Source of the DNA: Paenibacillus sp. N3.4
GTDB taxonomy: Bacteria; Bacillota; Bacilli; Paenibacillales; NBRC-103111
Length of the DNA: 64,000 bases
Direction of reading: 5' to 3'
Assembly (NCBI RefSeq): GCF_008017805.1
Contig: NZ_VRTT01000002.1
Location: 62,001-126,000 of the forward strand
Position numbers and translations under genes: made by a program. Below are positions 44,744 through 53,213 of this stretch, piece after piece (position 1 is the stretch's first letter; every line of letters begins with the position of its first letter). The notes under the pieces were generated by a model. That model was not told where the DNA came from and did not search any database. It worked only from the letters and a program-made list of their open reading frames with translations.

Positions 44744-45739
44744 CTAGTTTAGTTTTCTTTGTGTAGATTCCCGAATGATTAATTCAGGTTCCAATTGCAC
44801 CGTCACATTGCGTTTGGCTGTACCATCGATCCATTTCAGCAGAATGTCCACACCCTGCCTTCCTAATTTCTCTGCCGGTTGACGAACGGTCGTTAACATC
44901 GGATGGAATTCAACGGAGAAAATCTGATCATCGAAACCAACAATCGATATGTCTCGCGGTATTTTGTAACCTTCATTTTTGAGCGCATCCATCACGCCAA
45001 AAGCCGTCAGGTCATCTGCGGCAAATACTGCGCTCGGCAGTTTCCCCGACTGAATCCAGCCGCTTGCCACTTGATAACCAGAGGTGATGCTGAAATCACC
45101 TTGTTCAACCCAAGAAGCATCCAAACCGGCTTCCTGCATCGCTGCTTCAAAACCACGCTGCCGTTCACTGCTGCTTAAGTAAGGCTTTGAGCCAGATATA
45201 TGAGCAATATCGGTATGACCTAGGTCGATTAAATGTTTCGTGGCGTCGTAGCCACCTTTATAGTTATCAACAATCACGGAGGATATGGATGGATGAATAT
45301 GCTGATTATCCAGCATGACGAAAGGAATTTTCTTCTTTTTCAATTCCATGACAAAGTCATCTTCATGTACCGGCGAGAGCATAATAACACCGTCCACACG
45401 GTCCTCTTGAAACATCGAATTATCAAAAACTGCAAATACTTCTGTCGATATCGAAAGCGCTAAGAAGTATCCTTTTTCAGCAAGCCGATCGTTAATTTCT
45501 TTAACGACTGCATCCAAGAAAGAATCATTTAATGTAGTAATAGCAAGGCCAATGATACCCGTTTTGCCACGAGCCAAGCTTCGTGCAGCCGCATTTGGAT
45601 GGTAATCCAGCTCTTTCATGGCCTGCAGCACTTTTTGACGATTTTTTTCACGCACAGTGCCTGCTTGATTAATGACTCGCGAAACGGTTACGACCGACAA
45701 GCCGCTTCTTTTAGCAACATCAAAGATGCTTACTTTCAT
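44744..45739 (-). CDS. LacI-family regulator of the ABC/GH4 operon
   Basis: A 331-residue repressor with HTH SIFDVAKRSGLSVVTVSRVI and a sugar-binding effector domain (IVGFDDQIFSVEFHPMLTTV). The start at ATG 45739 has GGAG about 8 bases upstream. It probably binds the two palindromic operators found upstream of the permease genes at 49.1 kb. It is inside the operon it is expected to control. Confidence 0.9.
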   Translation of the reverse strand: MKVSIFDVAKRSGLSVVTVSRVINQAGTVREKNRQKVLQAMKELDYHPNAAARSLARGKTGIIGLAITTLNDSFLDAVVKEINDRLAEKGYFLALSISTEVFAVFDNSMFQEDRVDGVIMLSPVHEDDFVMELKKKKIPFVMLDNQHIHPSISSVIVDNYKGGYDATKHLIDLGHTDIAHISGSKPYLSSSERQRGFEAAMQEAGLDASWVEQGDFSITSGYQVASGWIQSGKLPSAVFAADDLTAFGVMDALKNEGYKIPRDISIVGFDDQIFSVEFHPMLTTVRQPAEKLGRQGVDILLKWIDGTAKRNVTVQLEPELIIRESTQRKLN

Positions 45740-45879
45740 ATAAGAACAACTCCTGTAGCTCAATAATTGCAGTAATCAAGGCGATTTACAGCATATTCCC
45801 AAAGTACCACAATTCATGAAGCAAATATACAGGAGGCATGCAGAACCATCGTCAGCACCCTCCTGCTTTAAAGATGCGA

Positions 45880-47235
45880 CTATTTATTCACACGTTCCAA
45901 CAATTTCGTTAGTTTATCTTGAATGACAGGTAAAGCATCTTCAACTTTTTTATCGCCATTTTCGACGCTCGCTAGCTCATTAATAAACAGCTCATTGATT
46001 TGCGAGTAATTCGAGATTATATGGTTGTAGGATTCGAATCCGTTTTTGAATGCTCCTTCATACACTTGTTTAATTTGTTTCGGTTCAATGCCTTCGAAAT
46101 TCGCGTAGTACTTCTCGGCAGCCTTTTGATTGACTGGCGGATTTCCGCCACTGAGCTCAATGGATTTCTCCTGCACTTCCGTCGTAATTAAATATTTGAT
46201 CCATTCGTAAGCTTCTTTAGGGTGCTTGGAATCTTTTAGAATGAACAACGGGTCCACGTAAAGAACACCGCGCACTTTCTTATTCGGGCCCTGCGGTACC
46301 GCGGCGACACCGACTTTAAAATTAAATTCACTGGATGCGGCTAAGCTCCATGAGCCTACAACTGACATCCCGATTTTGCCTGAAAGGAACGGATCTCCGA
46401 ATTGCCCGGACACAGACTTGGAAAACGCCGGCGTCGGGGACACTTTTTTATCCCAAATCAACCCATAAATCTTCTTGTAAGCCTCGATGACTTCAGGTTT
46501 GTTCAAATTGATTGCGGATGGCTTGCCACCATTCTTCCAAGTATCGTCCGAGTAGACGTTTGCTCCAAAGTACTGCGGCTTCTGATCACGCTCGCCCCAA
46601 CCGAAATCCAAACCATATTGGGCTTGGTTCATATCCTTGGAGTCAACAGTCAACTTGGCCGCGTACTGTACCATTTTGTCATAAGTCCAGCTCTTATCGT
46701 TGTAATCCGTTGGCGGATAAGCGAGCCCGGCTTTGTCGAATAAATCTTTGTTATAGAGCATGACGGTGACATAGCTATTTAGTGGAATCCCGAAGTTTTT
46801 ACCGTCTACTTTGTAAATGTTCATAACGTCATCCGGAATATTGTAATCGGAAGCTTTAAATCCATCCGCCTGCATCATAGCGCTCAGATCGGTAAGCATC
46901 CCTTTGTTGTAATATTCCATAAATCCGCCATACCCCCAGTGAGACGTAACATCTGGAGCATTATTCGCAGCAATGGCGGATTGCAGTTTGGAATCAAACT
47001 GTTCGTAAGGTGTTTTCGTTACTTTAACCTTAATATTCGGATGCTTCTTCTCGAAATCCGGGATCAATTTCTCTACAAATGTGCGATCGGGCGAATCGAT
47101 TGTGTAATGCGTGATCGTGACTTGCTCACCGCTCTTCTCTTTACTTCCTGCATCCGAACAAGCAGACAGAGCCGAGACACTTACCATCATCAGACCTACT
47201 ACAAAAACTACTGTTGCTCTTTTCCCCTGTTTCAT
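45880..47235 (-). CDS. Carbohydrate ABC transporter solute-binding lipoprotein
   Basis: A 451-residue family 1 extracellular solute-binding protein. A lipoprotein signal with lipobox LSAC (Cys 26) precedes the MalE-like fold: VKVTKTPYEQFDSKLQSAIA, NAPDVTSHWGYGGF, GIPLNSYVTVMLYNKDLFDK and AYEWIKYLITTEVQ. It is outside the membrane and delivers an oligosaccharide or disaccharide to the permeases 47281 and 48126. No ATPase gene is in the operon; a shared MsmX-type ATPase is expected, as in Bacillus. Confidence 0.93.
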   Translation of the reverse strand: MKQGKRATVVFVVGLMMVSVSALSACSDAGSKEKSGEQVTITHYTIDSPDRTFVEKLIPDFEKKHPNIKVKVTKTPYEQFDSKLQSAIAANNAPDVTSHWGYGGFMEYYNKGMLTDLSAMMQADGFKASDYNIPDDVMNIYKVDGKNFGIPLNSYVTVMLYNKDLFDKAGLAYPPTDYNDKSWTYDKMVQYAAKLTVDSKDMNQAQYGLDFGWGERDQKPQYFGANVYSDDTWKNGGKPSAINLNKPEVIEAYKKIYGLIWDKKVSPTPAFSKSVSGQFGDPFLSGKIGMSVVGSWSLAASSEFNFKVGVAAVPQGPNKKVRGVLYVDPLFILKDSKHPKEAYEWIKYLITTEVQEKSIELSGGNPPVNQKAAEKYYANFEGIEPKQIKQVYEGAFKNGFESYNHIISNYSQINELFINELASVENGDKKVEDALPVIQDKLTKLLERVNK

Positions 47236-47280
47236 TCATTTTCCTCCCCGTGTTAACCATTTATCCGATAAGTAATTCCA

Positions 47281-48129
47281 TTACTTAATACCGGTAAGCA
47301 CAATACCTTCTACAAATCGTTTTTGGGCAAACGTAAATAGTGTGATAATCGGCAACACGGACAAAAGTGAAGCGGCCATCAATAAATTCCATGGTGCAAT
47401 GCGGAACTTGGAAGAAAGCATGGCCGCCATGCCGATGGGAAGTGTGAAATGCTCTTGTGAATCCAAGTATAAAACAGGCGCTAACAGATCGTTCCACGAC
47501 CATATGAAGGTGAAAATGGACACAGTGGCTAATACAGGACCTGAGAGCGGTATAGTCAAGTTCCAGAACAAACGGAACTCGCTGCAGCCGTCTATTCTTC
47601 CTGCATCAAACAATTCGTTGGGCAACGAATAAAAGAACTGTCTAAGCAGAAATATCATATAGGCAGAGCCGAAAAAAGCAGGTAAAATAAGCGGCAGTAA
47701 AGAATCATGCAGGCCCATTTGACGAAATAACAGAAATTGCGGAATCATAATAGCCGGATATGGAAGCATCATTGTGCTCAGTAAGAGCATAAAGAATAAT
47801 GATTTCAACCGCGTGTTATAGCGCGAAAAACCAAATGCGACAAGACTGGAAGATATCGCGGTTCCAATGACTGAAAATCCGGCAACAATAACGCTATTTA
47901 CATACTGCTGACCAAATTTCAGATCCTGATTCGTAAAAAGCGTCTTAAAATTGCTGAATGCAAACGTTTTCGGAATCCAAGTTGGAGGAAAGACCAGCAT
48001 TTCCTTGGAGGTCTTGAGCGATGTAGAAACCATGAACCATAAAGGAGAGAGCATAATCAACGTAACCATAAGCAAAATCAAAAATCCTAAGAGCTGCATG
48101 GGATCTGTCATGGCTTTCGTTTTATTCAT
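47281..48129 (-). CDS. Sugar ABC permease, MalG type
   Basis: A 282-residue inner-membrane permease with six helices. The EAA loop motif is ELFDAGRIDGCSEFRLFWNLTIPLSGP. It pairs with the MalF-type permease; its start overlaps that gene's stop by ATGA, so the two are coupled. Confidence 0.93.
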   Translation of the reverse strand: MNKTKAMTDPMQLLGFLILLMVTLIMLSPLWFMVSTSLKTSKEMLVFPPTWIPKTFAFSNFKTLFTNQDLKFGQQYVNSVIVAGFSVIGTAISSSLVAFGFSRYNTRLKSLFFMLLLSTMMLPYPAIMIPQFLLFRQMGLHDSLLPLILPAFFGSAYMIFLLRQFFYSLPNELFDAGRIDGCSEFRLFWNLTIPLSGPVLATVSIFTFIWSWNDLLAPVLYLDSQEHFTLPIGMAAMLSSKFRIAPWNLLMAASLLSVLPIITLFTFAQKRFVEGIVLTGIK

Positions 48130-49022
48130 GTATGCGTTCCTCCTTCATAATGCACAAAGCGATTCGAAGCTTTCATAATGAGGTAGGTAACGAGCATAAC
48201 GGCAATGAGCAGCAGCCACGACATCGCGGAAGCGTACCCGTAGCGGAAATTTTTAAAAGCATTTACATAAATGTTGTACACATAAAACCATGTGGAATAA
48301 TTGGGACCGCCTTGCGTCATCGTATAAGCTTGCGTGAACACTTGGAAGGAATCGATCATGCCAATAATCAGTTGAAATAGAAATACGGGAGAGATGATAG
48401 GGAACGTTACGTTCCAGAAGGATCGCAAGCGGCCTGCGCCGTCGAGCCTTGCTGCTTCCAATAAGCTGACTGGCACGCCTTGCAGACCTGCTAGAAAAAT
48501 AAGCATGCCCGCTCCCATTCCCCAGAATGACATAATAATCAGCGCCCACATCGCATACTCCTGATCGAGAAGCCAGTGAATCGGCTCTATGCCAAAGAAA
48601 GAAAGCCCATAGTTAAATAATCCGGCTTGCGGGTTAAACACCCAGAAAAACAACAATGACATCGAAACACCGGAAATCATACTGGGAAAATACATCGCCG
48701 TCCGAAAGAAACCGCGAAAAGGTATCTTTTGATTAATAAGCAGAGCAAAAAATAAAGATAGCAACAGCGTCAGCGGAACACTAAAAAAAGTATATTGGAG
48801 CGTAACCCTAACCGAATTCCAGAACTGAGTATCTTGAAATAGTTCCGAATAGTTGTGAAACCCCACGAATACCGGGGCATGAATGATATCGTAGTCGGTG
48901 AAGCTGTAATAGAGCGATGCACCAATCGGAAATAACGCAAATACAATAAAACCGATGATCCAAGGTGAAACGAAAAGATAGAAATACTTACTTTCTCTAC
49001 GACTTCCTCTGCTTGTTCCCAA
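48126..49022 (-). CDS. Sugar ABC permease, MalF type
   Basis: A 298-residue inner-membrane permease. The EAA loop is SLLEAARLDGAGRLRSFWNVTFPIISP. N-terminal charged segment then six hydrophobic helices. It is the first gene of the operon, read from the promoter between the operators at 49.1 kb. Confidence 0.93.
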   Translation of the reverse strand: MGTSRGSRRESKYFYLFVSPWIIGFIVFALFPIGASLYYSFTDYDIIHAPVFVGFHNYSELFQDTQFWNSVRVTLQYTFFSVPLTLLLSLFFALLINQKIPFRGFFRTAMYFPSMISGVSMSLLFFWVFNPQAGLFNYGLSFFGIEPIHWLLDQEYAMWALIIMSFWGMGAGMLIFLAGLQGVPVSLLEAARLDGAGRLRSFWNVTFPIISPVFLFQLIIGMIDSFQVFTQAYTMTQGGPNYSTWFYVYNIYVNAFKNFRYGYASAMSWLLLIAVMLVTYLIMKASNRFVHYEGGTHT

Positions 49023-49069
49023 CGAGACCGCTCCTTCCGCTGTTTTCTCCTCCGTGCGTTATTTAGATA

Positions 49070-49091
49070 AAAGTTAAATCGCTTTAACTTT
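49070..49091. promoter_or_regulatory. LacI-type operator 1 upstream of the sugar ABC operon
   Basis: Perfect arms AAAGTTAAA and TTTAACTTT around TCGC, 22 bp in all. It lies 48 bases before the malF-type start and is nearly identical to the site at 49162. Confidence 0.8.
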
Positions 49092-49117
49092 AAGGTTCTA
49101 ATTCCCCCTTATTATGA

Positions 49118-49147
49118 ATAATGAGTCGAATTTAAAGAGATTATCAA
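49118..49147 (-). promoter_or_regulatory. Candidate promoter of the sugar ABC operon
   Basis: On the minus strand TTGATA (49147-49142) and CATTAT (49123-49118) are 18 bases apart. The promoter lies between the two operators, a geometry suited to DNA-looping repression. Confidence 0.45.
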
Positions 49148-49161
49148 TTATGTAGCAAACA

Positions 49162-49183
49162 AAAGTTTAATCGCTTTAACTTT
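49162..49183. promoter_or_regulatory. LacI-type operator 2 upstream of the sugar ABC operon
   Basis: Arms AAAGTTTAA and TTTAACTTT around TCGC, one mismatch from the perfect copy at 49070. The centres are 92 bp apart. Confidence 0.8.
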
Positions 49184-49238
49184 GATGTTTTGATTATATA
49201 AGATCTTTTGGATGTTGCCAAGCGCAAATTCACAAAAA

Positions 49239-49280
49239 TATAAAAGAGAGTCCGTATCTAGATACAGGCTCTCTCTTTAT
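49239..49280 (-). terminator. Terminator of the 49300 gene
   Basis: On the minus strand AGAGAGAGCCTGTATC and GATACGGACTCTCT pair around TAGA, followed by TTTATATTTTT. Confidence 0.85.
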
Positions 49281-49299
49281 TTAAATCCACTATTCATTG

Positions 49300-49896
49300 T
49301 CACATCTCCAATAAGAGCATTTCTTGTCTTAATTCACTTAGTTTGGTTTTGCTCTCCATTATGGCTTTGACATCCCCGGAGCCTATTGCATCCTGTAAAG
49401 TAGCCAGCTCATAGTCAAGTTCCAAGCGTAGAATCGGGATTCGCTCGTCTGTTCGTTTGGATCGCAGCGCTTGCATGACTTCTTCTACTGTCACGGCAGG
49501 CTCCTTCTGATACAGCACTTTATGTTCGATGCCGCTAATCTCCACCATGCGAATAATTTCTCCGAACATAATATTCTCAATGAGAATTTGCCGATCTTTG
49601 AATCTTTTGACCACAGCATGACCACGTGTATCGCCAATTAATTTCTCCATCATTTCAGCTAATTTCTCATCTTTAAACGAATAATTGCCAACAATTTTAT
49701 ACTTCTCACCAATGCGTTCGAATTTCAGTTTAATTAACTTGCGTCCTGTACGAATGGAAATAATGAATTGCAGCTCACTCTCGTGCCAGTATAACGAATA
49801 ACCTTCCTGAATCAGGGCTTTAATAAAGTTCCGGATTAGCCGGCGATCAAATCGTAACTCTAGGTTGCAATACTCTACTTCATGACTTTTACTCAC
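49300..49896 (-). CDS. Conserved hypothetical protein
   Basis: A 198-residue soluble protein, mixed alpha/beta then a helical C-terminus (LRLELDYELATLQDAIGSGD, RQEMLLLEM). No signal peptide or membrane segment. I do not recognise a domain. The start is taken as GTG at 49896 (SKSHEVEY) because GGAGGGG lies 6 bases upstream; the longer reading has no site. It has its own terminator. Confidence 0.65.
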   Translation of the reverse strand: MSKSHEVEYCNLELRFDRRLIRNFIKALIQEGYSLYWHESELQFIISIRTGRKLIKLKFERIGEKYKIVGNYSFKDEKLAEMMEKLIGDTRGHAVVKRFKDRQILIENIMFGEIIRMVEISGIEHKVLYQKEPAVTVEEVMQALRSKRTDERIPILRLELDYELATLQDAIGSGDVKAIMESKTKLSELRQEMLLLEM

Positions 49897-50028
49897 GGCA
49901 ATCCCCTCCAAAATAAATCATTCTCATTCTTATTTAAATATTCAGACAATTTAATTGCTTATACTTATCTTATTATGAATTGTATGTTTTAGCAACTTGG
50001 ATATTGACATTTTTTTAAGAACAGAAGC

Positions 50029-50070
50029 AAAAAAAAGCCGATGCCTGTTTTCATAACGGCTTCAGCCTCT
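50029..50070 (-). terminator. Terminator downstream of the small membrane peptide
   Basis: On the minus strand AAGCCG and CGGCTT pair around a 16-base loop, followed by eight Ts. Confidence 0.7.
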
Positions 50071-50101
50071 TATACAGTTAAGAAGGTACAGATTCGAATA
50101 T

Positions 50102-50200
50102 TTATAATTCAAGAAAGCTTTTGATCAGCAAAAAAGGAAGTGCGCCGATCGAAACGAATGCAAACAAAAATCCCTGAGCGACATGTTTAAGATTTTTCAT
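50102..50200 (-). CDS. Small one-helix membrane peptide (32 residues)
   Basis: ATG at 50200 with GAGGAG 8 bases upstream starts a 32-residue peptide, KNLKHVAQGFLF followed by AFVSIGALPFLLIKSFLEL. A charged N-terminus precedes a hydrophobic stretch long enough to span the membrane. A terminator follows. Small peptides of this shape include transporter modulators and type I toxins; I see no evidence that decides between them. Confidence 0.5.
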   Translation of the reverse strand: MKNLKHVAQGFLFAFVSIGALPFLLIKSFLEL

Positions 50201-50307
50201 GACCATCACTCCTCATCTCTGACTGCTCCTGTTTAGAAGTTATGATTAGTCTACTCCTATTGCAATCAGAAAAGATTAAAGGAAGCTGAATCCTACATTA
50301 ATTATTT

Positions 50308-50550
50308 CTACAAGTTAATGCCAACCCCAAAAAAAGCCATCTCGCTCCCACGCCGCTCTTCCACCATGCAATTTTTTAAATATTTTTTTACATCCTTGGA
50401 GATGGCTTGGTTCCCGTTCTCATTCACATAGATATAGGATTCCCCGAAATGACTAACGATATAATCCACTGCCTCTTTTTGATGTAAAATACCTGCTGTT
50501 TTCAGCTTTTCAAACATCCATTCTGCTACTTCATTCGCCGTAAATGCCAT
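50308..50550 (-). CDS. Small hypothetical protein, 80 residues
   Basis: A soluble protein, FTANEVAEWMFEKLKTAGIL then HQKEAVDYIVSHFGESYIYV and a basic C-terminus. The start has GGGAGAG 8 bases upstream. It looks like a short helical DNA-binding or adaptor domain and resembles uncharacterised Bacillota DUF proteins, but I cannot name a family with confidence. Confidence 0.65.
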   Translation of the reverse strand: MAFTANEVAEWMFEKLKTAGILHQKEAVDYIVSHFGESYIYVNENGNQAISKDVKKYLKNCMVEERRGSEMAFFGVGINL

Positions 50551-50768
50551 GGATCCATCTCTCCCTTATACGCTTAAGCTTCCAAATGAAGCCTTGGTCT
50601 GTGATGCAGTCTTTGTATTGTACCACAAAACAGCATTCACTTGCCGACGTAAGGCCTCAATGGAAAAATGGAGCGACTTCCCAATCAAGGCGTATCTACA
50701 AGTGAACGAACTTCCAACAATAGCTCAATCACCGCTGCATACTTGAACAGTCTCTCAGCCATCTTATT

Positions 50769-50951
50769 TCAAGACCTATCCTTACCAAGCAGTTCAATTA
50801 CTTTATCAAGCTTCTTTCCCATCTCGACATCGTTTTTTCTCTTCCAATCAAAATATCTGATGGCGCTTATCAACGCAGCAACTAGCAATACTACCAAAAG
50901 TAACGAAATCAGTTGCATTACACCAGATATTACCCAAAACGAATTTCCCAT
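50769..50951 (-). CDS. Small membrane protein with charged tail (intact copy)
   Basis: A 60-residue protein with one hydrophobic segment (about residues 10-32) followed by a charged tail ending DKVIELLGKDRS. Two further copies lie in the window: a degraded one near 51125 and one at the right edge ending in the same GKDRS sequence. It could modulate a membrane complex. No family recognised. Confidence 0.6.
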   Translation of the reverse strand: MGNSFWVISGVMQLISLLLVVLLVAALISAIRYFDWKRKNDVEMGKKLDKVIELLGKDRS

Positions 50952-51305
50952 CTAGTATTCTCTCCTCTCAACATGCAATCTGCCTTACATGAAACTTCTT
51001 TTTTATTAGAAATATTAGCTTTCATGCCAATCTATTTCATCACTTCTATTTCGCAATATTATTAGTGCATTTACCATATCAATTGTCCCATTCCAGGAAA
51101 AATTACTGATAGTATTCCAGCCAATCTAATTTCACTTCCAATCAAAGTATCTTATGGCGCTTATCAACGCGACAACTAGCAATACTACCTAAAGCAACAA
51201 AATCAGTTTCATTAAAATGCTTATACAAGCTAGTTTATTTCCATGGAATAAGTTACAATATTTAGGTAATACTACTTTTGATATTACTGGAAGGACTACA
51301 ATTCA
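50952..51305. other. Gap with a remnant, otherwise empty
   Basis: Apart from the degraded gene copy above, I see no credible gene, RNA or strong hairpin in this AT-rich gap. Confidence 0.6.
51120..51215 (-). pseudogene. Degraded copy of the small membrane protein
   Basis: The sequence ACTTCCAATCAAAGTATCTT and the following GGCGCTTATCAACGC...AACTAGCAATACTAC match the intact copy at 50769. Stops and missing ends make it non-functional. It lies about 200 bp from the intact gene, in the same orientation. Confidence 0.75.
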
Positions 51306-51617
51306 GTGCATAAACGAACAATAATCTTGGTCATGTCATTATTTCTTGTTGCTGTTTCAAGTTTAGGAATTGCAAAAAGTTATGCACATATTTCCACTGT
51401 AACTGAACCCAAGAAATTATCTGTAGAACAAATGAATGAAATTCGAAACTCAATCAATACCATCTCAACAAAATTTGGTGTTTTTGAACGAGTTACTTCG
51501 GTACCATTGAATTACTCTCCTTCTGAAGGAGTACATGATGAAGAATTAATTAATTTCAATACAAAGGTGTTAATTCTTAATTATGGTGTGTTTGTTATTA
51601 AAAATAGTGTGAAATAG
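51306..51617 (+). CDS. Secreted hypothetical protein
   Basis: A 103-residue protein with an N-terminal signal peptide (TIILVMSLFLVAVSSLGIAK, likely cut near SYAHI) and a mixed alpha/beta mature part. The start is GTG at 51306; GGAAGG lies 11 bases upstream. It is on the opposite strand to its neighbours. A hairpin terminator follows. No domain recognised. Confidence 0.6.
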   Translation: MHKRTIILVMSLFLVAVSSLGIAKSYAHISTVTEPKKLSVEQMNEIRNSINTISTKFGVFERVTSVPLNYSPSEGVHDEELINFNTKVLILNYGVFVIKNSVK

Positions 51618-51624
51618 TAAAACT

Positions 51625-51667
51625 AAACGGCTCTTTCGCTAAAATTGCGAACTGAGCTGTTTTTGCT
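51625..51667 (+). terminator. Terminator of the secreted hypothetical gene
   Basis: AACGGCTC and GAGCTGTT pair around a 22-base interior that itself contains TTCGC and GCGAA, followed by Ts. Confidence 0.6.
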
Positions 51668-51817
51668 TTTAATTGATATTCCTTATAAAATCGTACTTTT
51701 ATTTGCTCCATGGCTTTTTTAAGAAACCAACTATAATTGGCAGGTTATTAATGACTATGTAGTGTCGTTCAAATGCTAGTTTAGAACCCTTTTCGATGAT
51801 TATTGATTTGTTAATAG

Positions 51818-52441
51818 TTAAAGAACTGAAACCACTTTTGTTTCACTATCCAATATGCGTGTTCGAACGTCATTTTTTGAAATGAAAACAATATTACCAT
51901 TTTTATCAATACAATAAGCAATAGGAATTGACACATCACAACCTTTAAATGAACCATCAGCATGACTTGTACCTATAATCATAGCTTTATATCTAATTGC
52001 TGCTTTCTGGGCTTCGTTTATCCATTCTACGAATTGTTCTTCGCTAAACATACCTACACCAATTGGATGAATAATTAAGTCAATATCACTAGCTTCTTCG
52101 CCAGTAATACCTTGAACTATTAACTCGTCACAAAGTATGTGTCCAATTCTTAGACCTTCTTCTACAACAAATGAAGTTGGGCTATATTTTACTCTATCAA
52201 GAACGATTTCACCTTTACGATTTATTATTATTGCTCTATCCTTTGGTTTGTCTTGTAATCTCCTATGACCTCCAATTAGGATTGTGTTATAACTTTTTGC
52301 TAGATTACATGCTTGCTCCATATTTTCATTCAAATACCCTTCTGGAAATATCACTGCATCAACAGAAGGGTTGATTCGCAACAGTTTTTCAAGCTGTTCA
52401 ACATTTTTTTCAAGTTTTGGTTGAAGAATTAAAATTTTCAT
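51818..52441 (-). CDS. Carbon-nitrogen hydrolase (nitrilase superfamily)
   Basis: A 207-residue nitrilase-fold hydrolase, shorter than most (about 260). Candidate catalytic residues: Glu in VIFPEGYL, Lys in LDRVKYSP, and Cys in GHILCDELIVQG, with IGTSHADGSFKGC downstream. The start at 52441 has AGGTGG 5 bases upstream. It probably cleaves an amide or nitrile; the substrate is unknown. The neighbouring gene at 52514 is a truncated acetyltransferase. Confidence 0.75.
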   Translation of the reverse strand: MKILILQPKLEKNVEQLEKLLRINPSVDAVIFPEGYLNENMEQACNLAKSYNTILIGGHRRLQDKPKDRAIIINRKGEIVLDRVKYSPTSFVVEEGLRIGHILCDELIVQGITGEEASDIDLIIHPIGVGMFSEEQFVEWINEAQKAAIRYKAMIIGTSHADGSFKGCDVSIPIAYCIDKNGNIVFISKNDVRTRILDSETKVVSVL

Positions 52442-52513
52442 AAGAACCACCTTCAAAAAATTAAAATTGAAATTTCATTAAGACTAATATCAATACTGCG
52501 ACCCCGAAGCCAC

Positions 52514-52816
52514 TCAGAAGCAATCTAGGCGCAGTTTGAAACCACGAAAGTCTTTTGATACGTACAAGCGGCGTACACGCCTAATTGATCCCTCTTGTGA
52601 ATAGGGGGCTTGATTAAGCCTACAAACGCCAACAATTTCACTTAGAGCATACGCAACGAATAGTGCTTCACTATGTTTATTAAATCTATTTGTTCCAGCT
52701 TGATATTCATTAACCAAACGAATCAAATGCCTAAATCCTTCATTACTAGCTTCTATAACTAATTGATGTATTTCGTTTGGAAGTTGTTTGATTTGCAAAA
52801 CTGTAATACTCTCCAA
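52514..52816 (-). pseudogene. Truncated GNAT acetyltransferase
   Basis: The N-terminal half of a GNAT protein (SEALFVAYALSEIVGVCRLN, then RRVRRLYVSKDFRG), which is the start of the acetyl-CoA-binding motif A. It stops soon after at FKLRLDCF instead of continuing with the GxGxG loop. About half the domain is missing, and the frame after it does not restore it within the window. It is probably a remnant. Confidence 0.7.
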
Positions 52817-52856
52817 CTAAAACACTCCTTTGACAATCGCACGTGTTAGCAATTAA

Positions 52857-53067
52857 ACAAATGAGTTATTTCCCTTTTTATTCCTATTTTACCATTTGGC
52901 GTATAGCTGTAGTTGATAATTTATCGTTCGAATTGAGTTTAGGTGCGCTGGATGTAAGTGCATAGGCTTTCTGGGTAAAACCGAATGTCTAAATGGCTTT
53001 ATCCACCCCGCCCCTGTTGCCATATAAATCAAAAGAAAAAACACCCTTCTGCAGGATGCTTTTATTT
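52857..53067. repeat. Direct repeat R1 (downstream flank of recombinase remnant)
   Basis: About 200 bp that align with 59812-60010: TACCATTTGGC...GATAATTTATCGTTCG...GAGTTTA...GTGCGCTGG...CACCCTTC...CAGGATGC. The right end is a recombinase terminator (GCATCCT, AGGGTG and a T-run on the minus strand, 53033-53055). Confidence 0.75.
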
Positions 53068-53213
53068 TTAACCCTTCATTATGAAATTGCTTTCCACTTC
53101 TCTAACTCTAGTTCTTGCCGCTGAAAGTTCTGCAATCGTTCGCTCACTTATAATATCCCGTTCTGGCTCAGCAATAACCGCAAGCATTCGAACCATCGCT
53201 TTACCAGAACCTA
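53068..53213 (-). pseudogene. Serine recombinase remnant 1
   Basis: The minus-strand reading KAMVRMLAVIAEPERDIISE, then RTIAELSAAR, matches the end of the catalytic domain and long helix of serine resolvases/invertases. It then jumps to REVESNFIMKG, so the DNA-binding helix-turn-helix is deleted and the N-terminal catalytic half is missing. Compare the C-terminal remnant at 60024. Confidence 0.75.

Noticed and set aside
49897..50308. A toxin-antitoxin pair formed by the 32-residue peptide and the 80-residue protein.
   Set aside because: Both are on the same strand, about 100 bp apart, with a separate terminator, and neither has a recognised toxin or antitoxin feature.
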